Source of the DNA: Tachypleus tridentatus
Lineage: Eukaryota > Arthropoda > Merostomata > Xiphosura > Limulidae
DNA length: 64,000 bases
Reading direction: 5' to 3'
Assembly (NCBI RefSeq): GCF_004210375.1
Contig: NC_134834.1
Coordinates: forward strand, 158,739,290 to 158,803,289
The notes under the pieces were generated by a model. That model saw only the letters and a list, made by a program, of their open reading frames with translations. It was not told where the DNA came from and ran no database searches. Shown piece after piece: positions 36,501 to 51,500 of this stretch (positions are counted from its first letter, which is position 1; each line of letters begins with the position of its first letter). The position numbers and the translations under genes were made by a program.

Positions 36501-39500
36501 ACACTGCATAATCTTAAGCGTGTAATTAATACCTTTACATCGAACAAAACAGAATATTTAGGAATACATTTTTCCCGTTCTTTTACAAATATGCGTTCTG
36601 AAAACTTCAATGTTAAAACGTGTAAACCTCTAAATTAGATTCTAACAAAATCCAAACAAAAAAAAAAAAGCTACCATGGTCTTGGTCATCACCCTCGTCT
36701 TCACTGTCGTCATCATCAATATGGTCATTGTACGAAGCATCACTTTCATTTTTACCGCCATTACTAGTGCCATTGTAGCCAACCGCTCGACTACTGTGTT
36801 GAGACAGGTTTAACACAGGGCCGTGTCCATTAACAGTTTTTCCTAAACCTAGAAAAAGAATGTGGATAAAAAAAAATACTTTATCTTTGATCAAGATGAG
36901 TTCAGATCTGTGTCTTAACAACTTGATGAAGTTCCTTGTTGCCATATTATGTCATTTAAATGTACTTGTTCTATAGACAGATATATTTATTCTTCACAAG
37001 AGGAACAATGTATTTTTCGGTTGTCGCAGAACGTGGAGATTATGCTATGCAGAATCATAACCATGAATAAATTCAAGTACTGAAGAGGAACTCTGTCATG
37101 ATTGGTTGAGCTGGAGTGCAGACAGACACTGTCCTTCAACTGTTTAATTCACATAAAACACATAACGCTGTGCAAAAACAAGACAAAGACATATTTTGCT
37201 ACACGAACCGCTAGTTTGACATTTTGAGCCAGGTTTGGGTCCGTGGTAAAATTCTGGATTTCAGAGCTGGCTAGCCGTTCTCGAACCCATGATACATCAA
37301 ATGTTCTCTGCACTCTGAGCTGTGTGTGTGTGATAAGAGTGACAGTCAATCCTTTACCGTGGATGTTGGGTGGCAGGGTACTGACTGTCTTCCATCTCTT
37401 GGTAGTTTGAAAATACGGAATGCGGTAGATGGCCTTAGTAGTTTTGTCATATATACAAAATACAAATACAGTAATCAAAATCTCAAATACAAATACACTA
37501 TCGTTTGTAGCTAAATACGACAACTTCTTGTGTCAGTGGACGATACTGCATGGCTTACGACAAAATCCACCTGTAGAGTAAACAAGGTCTAACGCATAGT
37601 TATTTGTTTTAAATATGGTAGTGTAAGTCCACAGGCATACCGCTGTGGTACTGGGGGGCCAAATGCTAATGCAATGACATGTCGTCGCACCGCGCATGTA
37701 AGACACATACGATTGACTTGTTTAGCATTTGTATATTTGGTACTTGTAAATACAAATTCAGTGCCTTGTCATCGTACACGTAAGACATATATACGAGCGA
37801 CATATTTATCACTTGTATATTTGGTACTTATAAATACTAATACAGTAGCTTGTCGTCTTACATGCAAGACATATATATACGAGCGACATATTTATCAATT
37901 GTTTATTTCGTTTACAGAAAATCCTCGATCATTCGATATTGTAATGACTCATGAGTTAAATTATGGTTGATGTGAGACTGTTAAATAAATTGGAGCCAAA
38001 ACATTTCAAAGAAGGGTATTAACATGGAGCCAAAACACAAAACATTTCAAATAAGAATATTAACATGGAGCCAAAACACAAAACATTTCAAATAAGAATA
38101 TTAACATGTTACCAAAACACAAAACATTTCAAAGAAGGGTATGAACATGGAACTAAAAAACAAAACATTTCAAAGAAGGGCATCTTGAATGTTCTCCATG
38201 GTCGAAAAGTGGAAAAACTGGTCCAAAAGTGCGCTTACAACATCAACTGGCTCCGAAACCCCACCTCAGCCAATTCCCAATAGTGACCCCATCCATAAAA
38301 TGTAAGTTATGGTTATGTAAGAGAATCCTCAAACCTGAAAAAAGTTATTGCGATAAAACTGGGTGTACCTCCTGGTGCCGTAAAAATATAATTAATAAGA
38401 AATTGAAGTTGACGAAGTCTCTCAAGTCAATAGTTCACAAGATTTCATCCAACCTTGAAATCAACAGTTGCTCTCCTAAGAAATGTGCCTACAAAGCTGA
38501 AATCAAAGCAGTTTGAACCACATAGGTGTTAAGACCCTGACACGTAGTTTCAGTTAACGTTTGGGCTTTCGGTTTGGTAACAAGTTGTTTTGAAAACAAA
38601 CGTTCACCTACAGCGCAGATTCTGTGGATTTTTTGTCAAGACATGCGATCTAAGATTGACTTCAAGATGTGTAGCCTAAGACTGACTTCACTGTTCTTTG
38701 CAGAAAATTGTTACCACGGAAAGTGAGTGTTGTAACCATAGCCATAAGACAGAACACAATCGAAGATGAAAGAAGTGAAATAGACACAAAAGCAGTACAG
38801 AGGAATCGCTTTAACACAATACAATGAACTAACAGTATTAAATACAGTATGATCGACTAAAATGTGCATTTATAATAAATACTGGTTTCTATTTTCCTTA
38901 TTTAATTTGGCAAACACATATAAAATAGAATATTACATAGCTTAGTTACAGTATATTTGTTTGTTTGAGAGCAAATCTACACAACAGACTATCTAGCCAC
39001 AAAACGATGGTTGTAGTTAACGAATATCCATGCTCTGCCAACCACGGGTATCAAATTTCGATGTCTAGCGTGTAAGTCTACAGATATACTGCTGCTCCAC
39101 TAAAGGGGGGGGCTCCACAAAAGGGAACGTATTCTTTAGCGTTTAATTCAAAAGCTTACCGCTGACCCTAGAGGGACCAGTTAAAGTAAATATATACATG
39201 ATAGTTTATTTGTCAATCATAAGTAGCAAAGAACATAGTATACTGGGAGGGGAAGATTTTTAGTGCAAAGCTACACAAAGGTCTGTCTGCACTCTGTCCA
39301 CCTCGGGTAATTAAGCCTCTGATTTCAGTGTTGTTACTCCGCCTGTGATTACACTGCTGACCTTCCAGTCTTAGGACCTCATGTAATGATTTAATAAAAA
39401 CTTAAAATAATAGCCACTCTGAGATATCTTACGTTTAGTGCAATTTGAATTTTGATAAAAAGTCCTAAGCGCACGCATACATAGCGCTGTGTAGCCATAT

Positions 39501-42500
39501 TAATAGATATAAATAACGGACGATAAATAAGGGAATTAAAACCCCTGGTTTTAGCATTGTAAATCCGAAGACTTACTGCCGTCCTACCAGGAGAGAGTTA
39601 ACCACAATAAACAAATAATTAGGTATAAAAGTCTGTACAGTACTACTAGTATACTTTTAAAATAAAACTGGTTTTTCAACAAAGTACTCTTAAACACATA
39701 ATTATTATAAATCCCAATATGCAACATAAAAGGAAAGCTTCTGCGTCAGAAAAAAACAACACACACACATTCCAAACGACCTTACTTTCACATCAAGCAG
39801 ATTACAAAAGAAAATTACATGCAAGGGTCAAAGTGTAAACATTATCCGTGTAAAACAAGAAATCAGGAGAAACTCGTTGTCTAGAGGAGCGTATCTAGAA
39901 TGTTAGCTCCAAAGTCTAAGCCTTAATCTTGAACGTAGAATATCAGAAGAAACAGTATTTATAGAACCGTGTTTATAATATTAGTTCCGAAGTGTCAACC
40001 ATATCCTTATATAGCAGGATAATAACGAGAAATCTGGGATCTAGAGGATCGTATCTAGAATGTTAGCTCCAGATTCTAAGCCTTAATCTTGAACGTAGAA
40101 TATCACAAAAAAAACAAACACAGTATTTAAGAAAGCGTATTGAGAACGTAATAACTCTGTCCACTGGAATTACACGTTTAAAAAACATAAACACCAAACA
40201 CAAGTAAATTAACATGTCCATTTTGACGGACCGCTATACTTACCGCTCTGAGTGATGCTATTTGTCGATTTGTAACCTTCTTGTCCGTACAACCGCTCTC
40301 GAAGCTCTCCGCTCTGGGGTGGATCATCTCGGATTCTAGGTACAGGTAACAATAAGTGAGAAATTGCACGTATTGACATGTCACTGGTACGCTCTCAACG
40401 GAATAATTACTAACAGGTTTTACTAGAACATTCGTTTCTGTTTTGCACGTATCACGTTTTTCTTCTTCTATAGATCAAATTAAATAATGAGTAACATTTA
40501 CATAAATATACAGAAGAATGAACAAAGGTAAAGAAGGCAGAACGTACTTAAGAGATATAAACATGTAGATACGTGAACAAGGGTTTAAAACAGGACAACT
40601 AACGTATGGAGTTGCAAACGCCAAAGCTGTGTACAGATTTCTCTCAGGTTAAAGTATATCAAACGCAACTAATAAATATATATCGTCCCAGTTACATTAA
40701 CTACAAATCACTTAATATCTCAGGAAATATTCCAGAGTTTCTCAGTTTCTTTCCTTAAAAAGTTTTAAAGAAACTTTTCTTCCGGTTTGTTTATCTTAAT
40801 AGCTTTGATGTTACATGCTAGCAGTTTCTGTATTCATCTCTATGTATATATAAATATATATACGTACATATATTTGTTGATGTATATACATATAAGTGTG
40901 CATGTATGTGAAAATACTTATTTTTTTATGTTTGTATATTTCAACAACCTGTGTTTAAAGTGTATTATACGACTTATGGTCTCTTTTACTAATTACTCAG
41001 AAAGTCTGACACATGATACACCTCTTTCTAGTTAAGAAAAGCAAACAGTCATTGAAAGAAATATAGATGACAATGCGATTTGAACCAATAAGCTCAGATA
41101 AGGACAACAATAAAGTGACAGAACCTTCAAAACATGCAAACCGTATTTAAGCCTAGCTGCCAAGGTTCTCACTCACTATATTAGTGAGCCACGTGATTTA
41201 TCGAATAATTCTGCTATAATGCAGCGTTTTCACTTAAGTTTCTATTCCACCGAACGAGGCGCTGCCATCGTTGTCAGTGTCAGTGGAATGATTAATGTGT
41301 TCTATGAATAAAATTCCTCTTTTTTTTTTTTTGTCAATCGTATCCTAGCCGTAATTCATCATTCTGTCGGTTTAAATTAACTCATGCACTAGGAAAAATG
41401 TGGCACGATCGCCTTGAACAGCGTCTCTCTCGTAAACCAACAATGCAATCACTTTTGTAAACTTACAGGCTGATTCTTTGCACTAAAATGCTGAGCATTA
41501 AAAGGAAATTTTCGAAATATTTTTATTATTATTTTGCATATGCAAAGCGTCTTAGCGGAAGATTCGTTCACTTTGTGGTTGTGAGTAAAACAAACGTTTC
41601 ATGTATTTTTATTTAGTTTCTTGTAAAAAAAACAACAACACAAGATATATTTTAAATTAACTGTCTATTACATATGCACTTGTGGACGTATGACTAGAGA
41701 AAAAAATATGAAACGAGGAAGAAACAGAGGAAGAAGAATAGCAGATCTAATACAAATTAATAAAACCGGTGTATAGGCTAAACACTAACTTCTTCCTAGC
41801 GGCAGGGATGCGCCATCTATCACATTTAACTTTGATTAACGAACTTAACATGAGTGTGTCCTCAAACTAAAATACCACCCACTGTCTAGAGCCAATTTTG
41901 GGAAGACACTTACAGAAAATAAAGTAGGAATGTAACAGAATCTGTACAAACCGTTAGAGTGAGAAGAGCTTATTGTTTGAAGTTGGCATATTCCATAACT
42001 GTAAGTCTCCGGATTAGAAGCAACATAATACATTGCATGACAAGGTGAAAGTATAGTGGTGGATAACTAATATATATCACTCAACTTTGGCGTATTATTG
42101 TTTAAAATTAATGATCAAATAATTAAACACTATTTTAATAAGTAAAATACAACCAATTCCAATAATAACTAAACCTAACGTACATAACATAATTAATAAT
42201 ATTTTTTCTCCAAAATAATTTAATTCGTATTTCCAACTTGGCAAATTATGAGGTAAACAGATTAAATGGACGAACTAAAGACCCTCCTAGAGTTCAGATG
42301 TATTTGTACTTTAAATTTTTTTCATCAGATGAAAGGCAGCCAATCAGGAGCACCCACTGCATAAGTTTTGTCCAGCTCGTTAAATCAAATTGGATTGGTT
42401 GTTCTTTTTATAACGTACACACAGCTGAAAAAGCGAATCATTTTGAGAGCATCCCAACACAAACTTCGGACTTTTTAATCCGCAGCCCAACTCGTTGAGC

Positions 42501-45500
42501 ACCAAGTCACGGTCGACCTACTCGTTATATATCGCAGAGAAAAAACAACAACAACTCGAGTTAATGTCAAACGAAATGTACATGTCGAGAGAAAATATAT
42601 TTGTTAAATTATAAAACAAAGAAATAGGTGCAAGTTTTGTATGAAGGAGTTGCGTTACAGAGATCATAGACGTAAACAAACCTTATAACGCAACTAAATA
42701 ATTGCTTCTAATTTAGCACAAGTTTCAACTAAGGAATCAAAAGTTGTTCGTTTTAAAAATTCAAAACTGCACAAATCTTTCTTCTGGAAAACTTAGCCGT
42801 CCTCTAAACTTCGTCTCCTACTAGAATATCATTTATTAGGGCACTACAATAAAGTGGAGGAAGGCTATACGTATACCATAAACTTTCATGCAGCTGATTT
42901 CGAAAGCTTACTTACTTACAGTGCTACTTAACAACTGGTTGTTACTCATAAATCGTTATATTATATTAGGTTTAGATTATAGATTTTAAATATCCAGAAA
43001 GTAAACCTAAAGACAAAATACACAGTGTCGAAATATTATCACCAATGGATTCTATTTTACTTAAAGGAAATGTACCGATCTAGAAAAAATAAAACAACAA
43101 AAAATACTTGTGATCCTCTCTTTGTAAGATCAACTATTCTCGCTGATATTCATATAATGTATGTGGCTAAGATGACCAAAGGTTATAAAAAAAACAGAAG
43201 TTTTTAATACCCAATCTTTCTTGTTTGTTTTTTAATTTCGCGCACAACTACACGAGAGCTACCTGCGCTAGCCATCCCTAATTTAGCACTGTAAGACTAG
43301 AGGAAAGGCGGCTAGTCATCACCACCCACCGCCAGCTCTTGGGCTACTCTTTTACAAACAAATAGTGAGATTGACAGTCACATTATAATGTCCTCACGGC
43401 TGAAATGGCGAGCATGTTTGGTGTGACGCGGTTTTGAACCCACGACCTTCAGATTACGAATCGAGTGCCTTAACCACCTGGCCATGCTGACCCCCTAGTG
43501 TTTATTAATGAAGAATGTCTACTGATGTTGTGTCCATGCTTCAAATGATATGTTACATTAAGGAACATAGTGAAACAATAAAATATACGTGCACTTAATC
43601 CTTGAATTTGTTTGATTCGTTATTGTTAAGCATATAACTATACAATAACCTACCTATACTATGCTCAGCACGGATATCGAAACCCTATTTCCAGCGATAT
43701 AAACTTTCAGACTTACCGCTGAAACGCTAGGGAATTAATCCCTGAGGAAACGATGGCCGAAACAAATATTTATCTTCGGGAAATCGTGGTCGTGGCTTTT
43801 ACGCTAGTTTCTAATCTTCATGGTTGGGGTAGACATTTAATCTCTAATGATTTCACTTCTGACACTAGGTAGACGCGATTCAGTGCCACCAAAATGCAAA
43901 AGCAGCAGCATACATGATTTCACAGAAACGGATCAAAACTATTAGTTTAAAAACTAGCCGTGTGTTAATGAGTTTCTGAAAAGATTGACCACAACCTCTT
44001 CCCGTGTTCTAACCTGAATCTTATTCTCTCGAGGGATTCTCATCCATGTTTCTGAATAAGTAGGTTACTATCTGAGTCCATACAAAGGACAGACAACAAA
44101 AATGAAGAAAGACTTACACAATTTGTTATTGTGGCTATATAAGAAATAAAGATTTGTCAAAAGGATGGAATTAATTATTTTATAATTAGTCCTAAGTATG
44201 AATAATATACTTGTGTCGTCTGTCGGTGTGTGTATGCAGCACAGCTCTCGAGTTATGTATTAGATTTGATATTTGCTTGTTTTTTATAAGCGTGGTATTT
44301 CATTAAGGGAATATTTATTACAGTTTTGATGAAGTATAATTTCACCTAACATAATGGATGAAGTTTTAGTGCATTAGAATAGCTGAATTTGCATGTTATA
44401 GTTGAGTTATGTGGTAATCTGAATATTGTGTATATCGTTTGAATGGCAGAATGTGTTTATCGTAAACAAATCAAACAACAAAGTAAAATAAAGAATAGAG
44501 AATACACCAACCTGTTTGTGACATAGTCGTCAGATGTTTTCCCAGATCTCTCACCAATGTTAGTGCCATCACTCCGATCAGTTTGGGTATGACTAGGTGC
44601 ACTAGTTGAAATCATGCTATGGTGAGAGACCTGGTGGTTCAATGCCATAAAAGGTAAAGGGCTGACGTGAGAGGAAGTCCCAGTTGCTGCCGCCGCCGCC
44701 GCTGCTGCTGCCGCTGCCGCCGCTTGTGCCACCATCTGGTTGTAACCATTGTGTAAGAAAGAAACTTTGCCTAAACGGTCCCCTGTTAAGTATTCCAAAA
44801 TATCAAATAAATTAAAGATGGTTTCCATAATTTCAAAATTTTTGCTTTGACTCTACTAGAACTAGCCACCAGTACTGTTTGGACACTAGAATGTACAGTG
44901 TGATGCCTACATTAGAACAAAGAGTAAACCCAAGTATTCACTTTTAACACAAAGTGTATGTTCATATATTTTATACAAGTAATTGGAATTCAGCGATAAT
45001 TTCTGTGACCTTTCTCATAGGGAGTATTGGTTTTGAAATAGATTGCGAAAGGTTTGCACTTCGCGGTTCGATACATATCTTTTTTACTTCATATATATAT
45101 TCTTAATGTATATATAGACACACAAACGGCCATATATCATATACAAGATAGGTAAAAATTATTATACAGTCTGTAGCATTGTTGTTTGTTTTGTTTTTTT
45201 AATATCGCGCAAAGCTACTCGAGGACTATCTGCGCTATCCATCCCTAATTTAGCAGTGTAAGACTAGTGGGAAAGCAGCTAGTCATCACTGCCCACCGCC
45301 AACTCTTGGGCTACTCTTTTACAAACAAATAGTGGGATTGACCATCACATTATAACGCTCCCACGGCTGAAAGAGAGAGCATATTTGGTGTGACGGGGAT
45401 TCGAACTCGCGACCCTCGGATTACGAGTCGAGTGCCTTAACCACCTGGCCATGCGCGACCCGTTTAACAAACATATATTGGTTTTCACAAAGATCACGGT

Positions 45501-48500
45501 TAATATCATAACTTCGAGACTTTGATTAAAGCTATATTAGACATCTTTCATGCATTCTGGATGACAAGAAACCCTCTTGAAATATGAAGATGACCTAGGA
45601 AGGTCGAAACGTCATCTGCTTTATTATTAAAAGTGTTAATACTCATACAACCGTTCTGAGATACACCTTTCACGCATATAGCATGCGACTCCGAACAAGG
45701 GTGACTTTAGAAACCAGTGCTACTCTTAAAGGTCTGTTTCCTTTATTTTGTTCAATATTTTCTCTTTAGTTCTACAACGTAGAAGTTTATTATTTATTAC
45801 CAGTTAGTGTATTCGTGTTCTGAAAAAACTGGATGTTTTTACGGTGACTATTCAGTGATATATTCCACAATCATAGAGAAATGAATTAATGTCTGTTTTT
45901 GTGTTTTTTTGAACTGTAAATATTATATTATCATAATGTGCGTTATATTAATGATTCCATTGTAAAAGTTGTTATACTTCTATGGGGTTATTTGAATATT
46001 AAAGTTTCGCAATTAATTCAGACACTACTTTCCCTTAGTGGATTGTCACAATAACAACAATTAAAATCATACCATTATGTTCACAATAGGTACTTACTGG
46101 TTTCGCTAATAAACTATGACATCTTAAATTACTTTTATAATTCATATTACTTTGGGCCCGGCATGGCTTAGCGCGTAAGGCGTGCAACTCGTAATCCGAG
46201 GGTCGCGGGTTCGCATCCCCGTCGCGCTAAACATGTTCGCCCTCCCAGCCGTGGGGGCGTTATAATGTGACGGTCAATCCCACTATTCGCTGGTAAAAGA
46301 GTACCCCAAGAGTTGGCGGTGGGTAGTGATGACTAGCTGCCTTCCCTCTAGTCTTACACTGCTAAATTAGGGACGGCTAGCACAGATAGCCCTCGAGTAG
46401 CTTTGTGCGAAATTCCCAAACAAACATATTATTTTGCAAATAACCAAAAAAAAAAAGGCATAAAATGCTCAAAGTTTCTTAAACTATAAGTCAAATACAT
46501 ATTGAAATAAAGCACAGACAGGAAAACTGCATTCCTTGTCAGTATTTATTATTCTTGAATATGTTGAGCATGACATGGGTGTAAAAGCGTTTTTGTGTTG
46601 TATAAATCAAAAATTTTCTACCGCATTACAGTTATTACTGGCGGATTAAGAATTCCATGTTGCCTAGCTTTTAACTGTATAAAGTTTGGTATTTTTTAGT
46701 AGGTCTTTTGTTAAAGGTACAGTGAGTGTTGAATTAAAATGTACATACTCATGATGTTAAGGATACAAATAACCATACATCATTACAACATTTAGGTAAA
46801 ATTAAGATTTAGTGTTACGAGTCCTTTTTAAGGACTATTTCTCTGGGAGTGTTATATTTCAGAGTCCAGCATCACGAAGAGTAAGAAACAGTAACAAGAG
46901 AAGATAAAACAAACAATTTTACCTCCTCGATTCAAGTTGTTCAAAACAAACGTATCATAAAGCTATCATTTTGTACTGTTTAAAAGAGGGTATACATATA
47001 CATATATAGACACAATAAATTTTGTTATAAAGAATTGTATTTCCTATTTTTGCTATACATATATAAGTTTCTAGCTTTTATCCCAGTCGTATCCTTTGCG
47101 CTTTTAAAGTAAAAAAGAACTAGTGATAAGTAACGTACCAGAGTTTCACGAAAGTTTAATGTGTGTGTGTGTTTTCTTATAGCAAAGCCACATCGGGTTA
47201 TCTGCTGAGTCCACCGAGGTGAATCGAACCCCTGATTTTGGCGTTGTAAATCAGTAGACTTACCGCTGTACTAGCGGTGGACAATAAATTTATTAATTTA
47301 AATAAAAAAATATATTATCGTTAAATTTTAACGCCTGATAGTCCATAGCAGTTCTTTGTAATCTTTCCAATTTGGGAAAGGTGTCAGTTCCACCAAGCAC
47401 TACATATATATATAGTATCTGTGAGGTTGTCGTAAACGTGAAGTTAAATCTTATAATATAAAGAATGAGTGCTTCCTCAAATAAATATGGTGAACTTGTA
47501 AAAATCCTAGCTATAATTTTGGAAATTCATTTAAGTGCTTTAAGTATATTTTACGAGAGACTGAAGCGTCAAAGAGTGTTAGCAGTTTTTAAGCTTTCAA
47601 AATCATTAGTGACACATCTGATATTAAGATAATAAATGTCATACTTAAGATTATTATCTCATATAATTTGTAAATAATTGTTAAGTTAAATGAATGTGAT
47701 AACCTATGTAAAGTAGGGATAAAAGATAAATTGTTAAAAAACTTCTGTTACATTCAAGCTTCTCCTGCAAACGTTTCTCTCTTTTACTTTCAGCATCCGT
47801 ATCGAAGACCTTAAGTAAAACTCGCTAAATTATTGAGTGTTTTATTTCTAAAGAACTGACGTAATGGGTCTTCAATGAGAACAGATGTCCTTGACATATC
47901 TATAATATAAAAAAGCTATTTATTATTTTGCATGGCTGGATTTGATTTGTAAACTAAAGCTAACCTGTTAGTTCAGAGTCAGAAAATTGATATGCAAGAC
48001 GATGTACACCTGTTCACTATTGCACTGAAACTAGCAAAATTCTACAAAATCCTCTGGAATAATACTGGTTAAAAATAACAAACAAACAAGACGAAATCCT
48101 CAATAGCCGTGAAACTTGAAATCTTTCTGAGCAGGATTAGAGTTAATTAATCTTGGATATTTTGTATATCCTTTCTTATTAGCTATATTATTGTGCACCA
48201 GCAACACCAAGCTTGGGTCGCGGTATAATCTTATTACTCATTGGGATCTGTACCAGTATACCCCGAAAGTATAATTATTTTGGGAAGGATTAGAATAAAT
48301 TGTTCTGTGGGACCTTAGGTGTAATTAAATATATTAATGGAAAGGGTTTGACTTCACGAGTCCAAACCTATAATTAGATCTCAAATTGGTCAAGAGGTGA
48401 CAGAGCTATAAACTAAAAGATCGTACTTTAAAAAACAACAACTCAGAGTTATTCTATGAGCTGTTATGCCGTGGCTAACCGCCGAATGATTTTCTAATGA

Positions 48501-51500
48501 TATCATTGTTGGCGTTGTACAAGTTTGGATATTCTATGTGTAGGTGTTTTACAAATATTGTGAATTGAAGAAAGTGTTACAAAATCCTCTGGAATAAATT
48601 ATTTGTTAAAGATAAGAAGAACTTAGCCGGATTAATTTGTTGTTATATCATTTGTTTATATATCATTTTATATCATTATTATATCATTTGTTTATATATC
48701 ATTTTTGTATCATTATTATATCACTTGTTTATATATCATTTTTATATCATTTGTTTATATATCATTTTTATATCATTTGTTTATATATCATTTTTATATC
48801 ATTTGTTTATATATCATTTTTGTATCATTATTATATCACTTGTTTATATCTTATTTTATATCATTATTATATCATTTGTTTATATATCATTTTTATATCA
48901 TTATTATATCATTTGTTTATATATCATTATTATATCATTGTTATATTGGTGGAGGTTTAGACACTTTATATATTGATGTTTCACTAATATCTTGAAAAGT
49001 TTGAGGTTATTAACGGGAAACATTTGAAAATGAAGCAAAGTCATGTCTTCTGAAAGTATCATTCGTGCCAAGCACAGTAATAACCTCTCGCGCTTAAAAC
49101 ATACAACAATCCTTTGGTAAAAACATTGTGTATTTCGTGTTTACTTACCAATGGTTGTTTGTAATTAAATAACGTACTTACAAGAATGTACTATTGAAAA
49201 GATTCGTCCATCAGTTTGTTTTTGAATTTCGCGCAAAGCTACACGAGGGCTATCTGCGCTTGTCCATCAGATGACTCTACAATATTTTTCTGTAATAGCT
49301 GCTAGAAGGAGTAAATTTATAGCACACGAACAATCAATGTATTGTTCTAATATTTATTTGATTATCTAAGGTTTGTAAAAAATTTAGTTAAAATATCAAA
49401 TGTCCTATCTGTCACTACTTTATTTTCATAATATGGATCAGCTGTTATTAAACAGGAGCCTCCAGTGGTGCTGCTAAACATTTAAGAGAAAATATCCCAT
49501 ATTATATTAAAATCAAAGCTTGAAATTAATACACTTTGATGTTTCGAGTTTTTGACGTGTTTTGCAGAATAATGCCATGAACTTGTTTTTTTTGGGGGGG
49601 TTATACATTTTATTAATATTCTTGATGAACGACTTGGTTCATCATGAGTTTTGATGCCTTAAAATCGAAATCTAATTAAAGGAATGACATAAATTATAAT
49701 TAAAGACAAAAAAGTAAGGGATTCACATTTTCAATTAACAAGAAGATTAATTAATCTTCCACGTTTACCATCCTGAAGTCTATAACGACCAAACACTGTC
49801 ACTGCGGCTGACTTCTGGATATTGACAATCATTCAAGGTATACCATTGTAGCAAACAATGTAAAGTAACGACACAGACGAACCGCAGAGCATAAACTATA
49901 CTATTCTCACTGATTAAACTTCCAATAGGACTTCATATAGGTTCTTAGGTGAAATATAACTATACGATACTCTTAATTTATTTTTTCTGGTTCATCATAT
50001 GGCAAACTCATACCATGCATATGATAGTCATGAACAAAATGCTACGACATATAACTGGTGGAGATATCTTGTGAAAGAGGTTCTGATGATACATCAAGAC
50101 TTTCAACCAATCTAATTTAAATCTTTCAATGACTCTCCCTCAGTTTGGAGTCATAACGAAACTGAAAAGGTAGGTAGCCGAATAATACCAAATATTATTT
50201 GAAATTCTAATTTCCCTTTTTTTAATAGTTTGCACTGAATTCACAGCACTGTCACTCCTGGTGGAAAATTCTGGTATTTAATATATTTTAGCCTCAACGT
50301 CTCGTTATACGAAACATGTTCTCAACAGCCAAGGCTCAGGTTTATAGTCGTATCCCTAACTTATAGTTATTGATCAGAGTAAAGGTAAGCACTCAACAGT
50401 ATTCGCCGTCTACAGAGCTACCATTTGTACATGTATGCGTCACTGAGCTAGTAACTATCTCTAAACATATTATTTGTTAGTCTTGTGGTTTTACATTTTT
50501 CATTTGTTTCTAAACATCGTCTGTATAGCTTCTAAAGCTGTGTTAAAGGTATTTGGGTTGGTTTAGTGATAAAATTTTGAAATATAAAAGTGAAGGAAAA
50601 CGACAACTTTCAAAAAATATTTACCATTGCTGTCAATAGGAATGATGAATGTCACAAAATATTTACCATCGCTGTCAATAGGAATGATGAATGTCACAAA
50701 ATATTTACCATCGCTGTCAATAGGAATGATGAATGTTACACAATATTTACCATCGCTGTCAATACGAATGATGAATGTCACAAAATATTTACCGTCGCTG
50801 TCAATAGGAATGATGAATGTCACAAAATATTTACCATCGCTGTCAATAGGAATGATGAATGTCACAAAATATTTACCATCGCTGTCAATACGAATGATGA
50901 ATGTCACAAAATATTTACCATCGCTGTCAATAGGAATGATGAATGTCACAAAATATTTACCATCGCTGTCAATACGAATGATGAATGTCACAAAATATTT
51001 ACCGTCGCTGTCAATAGGAATGATGAATGTCACAAAATATTTACCATCGCTTTCAATAGGAATGATGAATGTCACAAAATATTTACCATCGCTGTCAATA
51101 GAAATGATGAATGTCACAAAATATTTACCATCGCTGTTAATAGGAATGATGAATGTAAAAAAAAAATATTTACCATCGCTGTCAATAGGAATGATGAATG
51201 TCACAAAATATTTACCATCGCTGTCAATAGGAATGATGAATGTTACACAATATTTACCGTCGCTGTCAATAGGAATGATGAATGTCACAAAATATTTACC
51301 GTCGCTGTCAATAGGAATGATGAATGTCACAAAATATTTACCGTCGCTGTCAATAGGAATGATGAATGTTAAAAAAATATTTACCATCGCTGTCAATAGG
51401 AATGATGAATGTCACAAAATATTTACCATCACTGTCAATAGGAATGATGAATGTCAAGCCATTTATAAATATTAATTAGGAAAATTTATAAATCTTAATC

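Noticed and set aside
36613..36945. A 110-codon protein starting with Met at 36945
   Set aside because: The start lies in intron sequence; only 36675-36848 is flanked by splice sites and belongs to dac.
37149..37523. 124-codon minus-strand frame
   Set aside because: Phe/Val-rich ends and a middle that overlaps a possible old SINE; no acceptor/donor pair fits dac phases.
40178..40384. Alternative reading SEMIHPRAESFESG of the 40244-40335 exon
   Set aside because: Open, but its phases (1 in, 0 out) do not fit the neighbouring exons, whereas the DDPPQSGELR frame fits both.
48637..48995. Three overlapping Tyr/His/Ile-rich open frames
   Set aside because: Low-complexity AT-rich tandem repeat; all three frames are open for the same reason.
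50563..51475. Long open frames of about 260-282 codons on both strands
   Set aside because: They are translations of a 42-bp tandem repeat inside a dac intron; the period is a multiple of three, so openness is automatic.
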